Assembly: GCA_022072125.1 (NCBI GenBank)
Contig: JAJVIH010000048.1
Coordinates: 1 to 36,202 of the forward strand
DNA length: 36,202 bases
Source of the DNA: Myxococcota bacterium
GTDB lineage: Bacteria > Myxococcota > JAJVIH01
Direction of reading: 5' to 3'
Position 1 is the first letter of the stretch; the number at the start of each line of letters is the position of its first letter. Below, in pieces: positions 32,154-36,202 of this stretch. Below the pieces are notes generated by a model. That model ran no database searches. It had not been told where the DNA came from and was given only the letters and a program-made list of their open reading frames with translations. A program made the translations under genes and the position numbers.

Positions 32154-33470
32154 ATGAAAGCCTATATTTATCCGTCCGGCGTCATCATCTCGCCCTTCCA
32201 GGAAGGGGCGGCGGAGTCCTTCATCGCCGGGGAAACCCTCCGCGAGTACATGGACAACACCCTGGCGCGCCTGGGCTTCGAGGTGCGTCGCGTCGCTTCG
32301 CCCGCGGAAATTCCGGCGGAAAAATGCCTGATCCTGCCCGACCACGTATTCGCATCTGAAAAGGCGCTCAGGGATTTTCTCAAACAGCGCCAGCGCGACA
32401 TGGTGGAGGAGCCCTCCTGCCTCGCCCTGCCCAAAAACGCCAGCAGCGACTTCACCATGCCGCTGCAGGACAACCGGCGCCAGCCCATCGAAAGCACCGA
32501 CGCCTACGTCTACGATGTCTTTTTCTCCACCGGATCGGTGAGCCTGGCCGGCCTGGACGCCGCCGCCGCCGCCGCCAAGCTGCGCGAAGCCTCGCGCCCC
32601 GTGCTGACGCCCATGAAGGAGCGCACGATCGAGGCGCGCCTGCCCACCCTGCGCAAGGAAACCCAGACGATGATGTTCCCCATCACTTCGTCGCTGGTCT
32701 GCCATGTCTGCAACTGGACGCATATCCTGTGGCTCAACCAGCTTGCGTGGGGACGCTGCTGGATGGAACTGTTGCGCCGCAAACCCGCCTGGACGCTGGG
32801 CCGCATCGGACGCGGCCTCGCCGCCATGGCGCTGCGCACCGGATGGGACCTCGCGTTCCGCTTCCGCTTCCAGCCCGCGGCCAGCAGTTTCCTGCATCAA
32901 CTCAACCGCACCGGGCGCGGCTGCGTCATCCACCCCACCGCCTGGCTGGAGGGCTGCATCATCGGCGACAACGTGCGCATCGGCGCGGGCGCGGTGGTCC
33001 GCAACTGCATCATCGGCGACAACTCCATCGTGGGAGACACGGCGTTGATGCTCAACTCGGTGCTGGGCCGCGAGACATACGTCACCGACAATTCCGTGCT
33101 GGTATGGTGCGTCATTTATCCGGGGGCCACGGTGGGCAATATGAAGTTGCAGGTCAGCGTGGTGGGGCGCAACAGCTACCTGCACGGCTTCGCGGGATTC
33201 ATTGACGCGCGCTTCATCGGCGGCGTCCAGGTCTCGCACAACGGCGGCATGGCGGACACCGGCCGCTCGTTCATGGGCAGCGTGGTCGGCCATGACTGCG
33301 TGATGAACGCCAAGGTGCTGATCCAGCCGGGGCGGGAAATCCCCAACGGCGTGTGGATGGTGATGAGCCCCGAGGAAGCGATCTTTGACGTGCCCCGCGA
33401 TCTGCCGCCGCGCACCCCGCTGGTGCGCCAGGGAGGATCACTGGCGGTTTTCCGGCCTGAAAAGGGATGA
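32154..33470 (+). CDS. Left-handed beta-helix (hexapeptide-repeat) protein of unknown substrate
   Basis: A 438-residue protein. The C-terminal part (about 258-410) is a hexapeptide-repeat helix: 'VIHPTAWLEGCIIGDNVRIG', 'AVVRNCIIGDNSIVGDTALM', then 'VLIQPGREIPNGVWMV'. This is the pattern of sugar-nucleotide acyl- or nucleotidyltransferase tails such as GlmU. The N-terminal 150 residues vaguely resemble a sugar-nucleotidyltransferase domain ('KCLILPDHVFASEKALRDFL') but show no Gly-rich GXGTR(M) nucleotide motif, so catalysis there is doubtful. A hydrophobic, Trp-rich middle (about 180-245) may contact membrane. GAGG is 9 bases before the ATG. It overlaps the next gene by ATGA, so it is coupled to the NtrC-type regulator. 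Role unknown. Confidence 0.75.
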   Translation: MKAYIYPSGVIISPFQEGAAESFIAGETLREYMDNTLARLGFEVRRVASPAEIPAEKCLILPDHVFASEKALRDFLKQRQRDMVEEPSCLALPKNASSDFTMPLQDNRRQPIESTDAYVYDVFFSTGSVSLAGLDAAAAAAKLREASRPVLTPMKERTIEARLPTLRKETQTMMFPITSSLVCHVCNWTHILWLNQLAWGRCWMELLRRKPAWTLGRIGRGLAAMALRTGWDLAFRFRFQPAASSFLHQLNRTGRGCVIHPTAWLEGCIIGDNVRIGAGAVVRNCIIGDNSIVGDTALMLNSVLGRETYVTDNSVLVWCVIYPGATVGNMKLQVSVVGRNSYLHGFAGFIDARFIGGVQVSHNGGMADTGRSFMGSVVGHDCVMNAKVLIQPGREIPNGVWMVMSPEEAIFDVPRDLPPRTPLVRQGGSLAVFRPEKG

Positions 33471-34930
33471 ACCAGACCAGCATTCTCCTGGTGGATGACG
33501 ACATCATCCTCATCGAAGGAATGACCCGGCAACTGGTCCGCGAGGGCTATCAGGTGCGCAACGCCCAGACCCTCGCCGGAGCGGCGGCGCAACTCGCCGC
33601 CCAGCCGCCGGACATCGCCATTCTCGATTACTACCTGCCGGACGGCGTGGGCATGGACCTGCTGCACCTGATCCGCAAGGATTTCCCCACCACCGACGCC
33701 ATCTTCATGACCGCCCAGGACAAGGTGCAACTGGCGGTCGAGGCGCTCAAGGCCGGCGCCCGCGATTTCCTCACCAAGCCCACGGAGATCGAGCACCTGC
33801 TGCGCATCATCCGGCGCATCGAGGAAGAGCGCGCCCTGCAGATTGAAAACCGCGTGCTGCGGATGCGCATCGGCGCCAACCCGGCCGCCCAGCGCCTCAT
33901 CGGCAAATCCCCGGTCATCCAGCAGGTGCGCGATCTGGTGACGCGCGCGGCGCAGTCCCGCTCCACCGTGCTGATCACCGGCGAGTCCGGAACCGGAAAG
34001 GAACTGGTGTCGCGCGTGCTGCACGAACTCAGCCCCAGCCCATCTTCGCCCTACGTGCCGGTCGAATGTTCGTCCATCAACCCCAACCTGTTTGAATCGG
34101 AGTTGTTCGGACATGTGAAAGGCTCGTTCACCGGCGCTGATCGCAACCGGGATGGATTGTTCAGGCTGGCGGGCGAGGGAACCCTGTTTCTCGACGAAGT
34201 GGCGGAGATACCGCCCGCCGTGCAGGCCAAGATGCTGCGCGCCCTGCAGGAGCGCGAATACAGGCCGGTGGGCGGATCCGAGTACTACCGCCTCAAGGCG
34301 CGCATTGTCGCCGCCACCAACGTGGACCTCCAGCAGGCCATGCGCGACGGACGCTTCCGCGAGGACCTGTTCTACCGCCTGAATGTCATCCGCATTTCAT
34401 TGCCGCCGCTGCGGGTGCGCCCCATGGACATCATTCCGCTGGCGGAGCACCTCATCGTGCGGCTCAACGAACAGCATCCCGGCCGCAAGGTGCATGGCCT
34501 GACGCCCGCCGCCGCGCAGATCCTGGAGGCCTACAAATGGCCCGGCAACGTGCGTGAACTGGATAACTGCCTGGAGCACTGCTTCGCCATCGGCCGGGAC
34601 GAATGGATTGATGCGAATGATCTTCCGGAGATGATCCGGCAGGCGGCCGCCGGGGAACAACGCCCGCCGCTGGAAGTCCCGCTCCCCGCCCCGCGCACCG
34701 CGCCGGGGGACTTCCCCGCCCCGCCGCAATTCTCCGAGGATCAGCCGCGCACCATGGCGGAATATGAACGCCTGGCCATCAAACAGACGCTGGCGGAACT
34801 GCATGGCAGCATTCCGGAGGCCGCCGAGCGTCTGCAGGTGGGAAAATCCACGCTCTACCGCAAGATCAAGGAATACGGCCTGGAGGAATTCGCCGGCCGC
34901 GGGCGTTTTTCCGACGAGGAGACCCCGTGA
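33467..34930 (+). CDS. NtrC-family sigma54-dependent response regulator
   Basis: A 487-residue activator. The receiver domain is complete: Asp10-12, phosphoacceptor Asp54, Thr82 and Lys104. The AAA+ domain has Walker A GESGTGKE (172-179), the sigma54-contact loop as GSFTGA (219-224, canonical GAFTGA), Walker B 'GTLFLDEV' and 'RFREDLFYRLNVI'. After a Pro-rich linker (about 395-430) a Fis-type helix-turn-helix (about 440-470, 'IPEAAERLQVGKSTLYRKIKEYG') binds DNA. It starts by ATGA overlap with the beta-helix gene and ends by GTGA overlap with the von Willebrand gene. No cognate histidine kinase is in the window, and no sigma54-type promoter was found upstream of the operon. Confidence 0.95.
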   Translation: MNQTSILLVDDDIILIEGMTRQLVREGYQVRNAQTLAGAAAQLAAQPPDIAILDYYLPDGVGMDLLHLIRKDFPTTDAIFMTAQDKVQLAVEALKAGARDFLTKPTEIEHLLRIIRRIEEERALQIENRVLRMRIGANPAAQRLIGKSPVIQQVRDLVTRAAQSRSTVLITGESGTGKELVSRVLHELSPSPSSPYVPVECSSINPNLFESELFGHVKGSFTGADRNRDGLFRLAGEGTLFLDEVAEIPPAVQAKMLRALQEREYRPVGGSEYYRLKARIVAATNVDLQQAMRDGRFREDLFYRLNVIRISLPPLRVRPMDIIPLAEHLIVRLNEQHPGRKVHGLTPAAAQILEAYKWPGNVRELDNCLEHCFAIGRDEWIDANDLPEMIRQAAAGEQRPPLEVPLPAPRTAPGDFPAPPQFSEDQPRTMAEYERLAIKQTLAELHGSIPEAAERLQVGKSTLYRKIKEYGLEEFAGRGRFSDEETP

Positions 34931-36009
34931 AACTGGCCAATCCGGAACTGCTCGCCGCTGGAATGGCGCTGCTGCTGGTGTTGGTCCTGCATGCGCGCGC
35001 CCGCCGCCGCCGCGCCCGGACCATGGCGATCCTGGGAGACCCCGGCCTGATCTCACGGCTGGTCAGTGGAGAATCCGCCCCGTACCGCGTATCCATGCTG
35101 GTCTTTCTGCTGCTGGGACTCGGCCTGTCCGTGCTGGCGCTGGCGCGTCCGCAGTTTGGCGGGCGCGTCGAGAAAATCAGGAAGAAGGGCGTGGATATCG
35201 TCATCGCGCTGGACACCTCCAAATCCATGCTCGCGGCGGATGTGGAGCCCAGCCGTCTGGAGCGGGCCAAGCGCGAACTGTCGCTGGCCATGAACCGTTT
35301 TCAGGAATTGGGGCACCGGGCCGGACTGGTGGTCTTCGCCGGCGACGCCTTCGTGCAATGTCCCATCACCAGCGATTTTGAAATCCTGCGGCTCTTCCTC
35401 GATTCCGCGGATGCGATGACGGTCGGGCGCGGCGGCACCAATCTGGCGCGCGCGCTGGACGAGGCCCGCGGCCTGCTCAACCGCGACTGGAGCGACGGCC
35501 CCGCCAACAACAAGGAAGAGCAGGAAGCGCCCAGGCCCAAACCCAGCGGGAAACGATCCAGGGCGGTGTTGTTGCTGAGCGACGGCGAGAGCCACGAAGG
35601 CAATATCCATTCCATCGTGTCCGATCTGGTGAATGATCAGATTCGCGTCTTCGCCATTGGGATTGGCAGCACGGTGGGCGAACCGATTCCAGTCAACCCG
35701 GAAGCGGAACGCCCGGAATACCGCACGGACTCGTCCGGACAGGTCATCATGTCCCGGCTCAACGAAGAGCCGCTGCGGATTCTGGCGCAAGAGACTGGCG
35801 GGGTCTACGTGCAGGCGGACAGCGCGACCCTGGGCTTGGGCCGTATCATCGAGGAAATCCACCGCATGGAGGGGACGGAGTACCATTCGCGGGTGGTGTC
35901 GCGGCCACGCGACCTGTATCAGTGGCTGCTGTGGCCCGCTTTCGCCTGCCTGGCGTTCGCCCTGCTGATCAACCACCGCCGCGAAGCGGCGCCGCAAACC
36001 GCCGTTTGA
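34927..36009 (+). CDS. BatA-like von Willebrand factor A membrane protein
   Basis: A 360-residue protein of the BatA/BatB (aerotolerance-operon) type. Short N-terminal (about 7-22) and second (about 55-74) hydrophobic helices are followed by a periplasm-facing or cytoplasmic vWA domain and a C-terminal helix (about 335-350). The metal-ion (MIDAS) motif is intact: 'ALDTSKSM' (about 97), a Thr in 'GRGGTNLARAL', and 'LLSDGESHEG'. The start is a GTG at 34927 overlapping the regulator's stop, with GAGGAG upstream. BatA usually neighbours MoxR, DUF58, BatB and TPR genes; none lies beside it here. Last gene of the operon, followed by a terminator. Confidence 0.9.
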   Translation: MKLANPELLAAGMALLLVLVLHARARRRRARTMAILGDPGLISRLVSGESAPYRVSMLVFLLLGLGLSVLALARPQFGGRVEKIRKKGVDIVIALDTSKSMLAADVEPSRLERAKRELSLAMNRFQELGHRAGLVVFAGDAFVQCPITSDFEILRLFLDSADAMTVGRGGTNLARALDEARGLLNRDWSDGPANNKEEQEAPRPKPSGKRSRAVLLLSDGESHEGNIHSIVSDLVNDQIRVFAIGIGSTVGEPIPVNPEAERPEYRTDSSGQVIMSRLNEEPLRILAQETGGVYVQADSATLGLGRIIEEIHRMEGTEYHSRVVSRPRDLYQWLLWPAFACLAFALLINHRREAAPQTAV

Positions 36010-36080
36010 TAAGTCCATCCGCGAAGACCGCCGTGCTCGCATGACGATTCTGGCGCTTCGCGCCGCCGACCCCGGTTCAT

Positions 36081-36110
36081 CCCCGCGTGATTCCACGCGG
36101 GGATTTTTTT
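36081..36110 (+). terminator. Rho-independent terminator of the signalling operon
   Basis: A perfect 9-base stem (CCCCGCGTG/CACGCGGGG, 36081-36102) with a 4-base loop is followed by seven T (36104-36110). It lies 72 bases after the von Willebrand gene and defines the operon's end. The remaining 92 bases to the window edge show no gene. Confidence 0.93.
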
Positions 36111-36202
36111 GAGTGGCGCATCCGCACACGCCGCTGTGCTTACCCGCTCGACGGCGCGCATCCCCGTGAAGGGACGATTCTTCCCGCGTTCATCCCCCTC
36201 GG

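Overview
The window is GC-rich and densely coded. It comes from a Gram-negative (diderm) bacterium: there is LPS export (LptB and an LptC-LptA fusion), a TonB-dependent outer-membrane receptor, several lipobox proteins and periplasmic thiol chemistry. The organism is probably of deltaproteobacterial type (Myxococcota or a related lineage). The hints are Asp/Gly/Ser-rich lipoprotein linkers, a fused LptC-LptA, FHA and sigma54-activator signalling genes, and a lexA upstream region that partly matches the Myxococcus-type SOS box. That placement is an inference. There are no rRNAs, CRISPR arrays, transposases or phage genes; one tRNA is present.

Layout, left to right. 1-754 (-): a partial gene of unknown function. 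1082-4634 (-): a cobalamin-riboswitch-controlled pair, a BtuB-type receptor followed by a beta-propeller-like lipoprotein. 4725-6101 (-): a GT4 glycosyltransferase. 6170-9536 (-): a protein with four DsbA domains, tRNA-Leu(GAG) and secG. 9607-10113 (-): a cytochrome c lipoprotein. 10363-11322 (+): an unknown protein convergent with lexA. 11307-14591 (-): lexA and priA. 14775-21863 (-): a tightly overlapped series, HAD phosphatase, DUF58, TgpA-like transglutaminase, tandem-FHA protein, LptC-LptA fusion, LptB. 21909-23291 (+): an SAH/MTA-deaminase-type amidohydrolase, convergent with 23278-26744 (-): PduO-type cobalamin adenosyltransferase and BtuDCF. 26813-29740 (-): an aldo/keto reductase and a lipoprotein GH1 glycosidase. 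30163-36110 (+): a promoter-to-terminator operon of tandem-FHA protein, receiver-GGDEF diguanylate cyclase, left-handed beta-helix protein, NtrC-type activator and BatA-like von Willebrand protein.

How the genes fit together. The two B12 clusters make one complete uptake route: surface capture and outer-membrane passage (receptor plus lipoprotein), periplasmic binding and inner-membrane import (BtuF, BtuC, BtuD), then conversion to adenosylcobalamin (PduO type). Only the outer-membrane part has a visible riboswitch. The 14.8-21.9 kb block groups cell-envelope functions with a phosphopeptide-binding FHA protein. The right-hand operon combines phosphothreonine reading, c-di-GMP synthesis and sigma54-type activation with two proteins of unclear role.

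The most noteworthy items are the BtuG-like lipoprotein next to BtuB, the visible switching helices of the riboswitch, the four-domain DsbA protein and the right-hand signalling operon.
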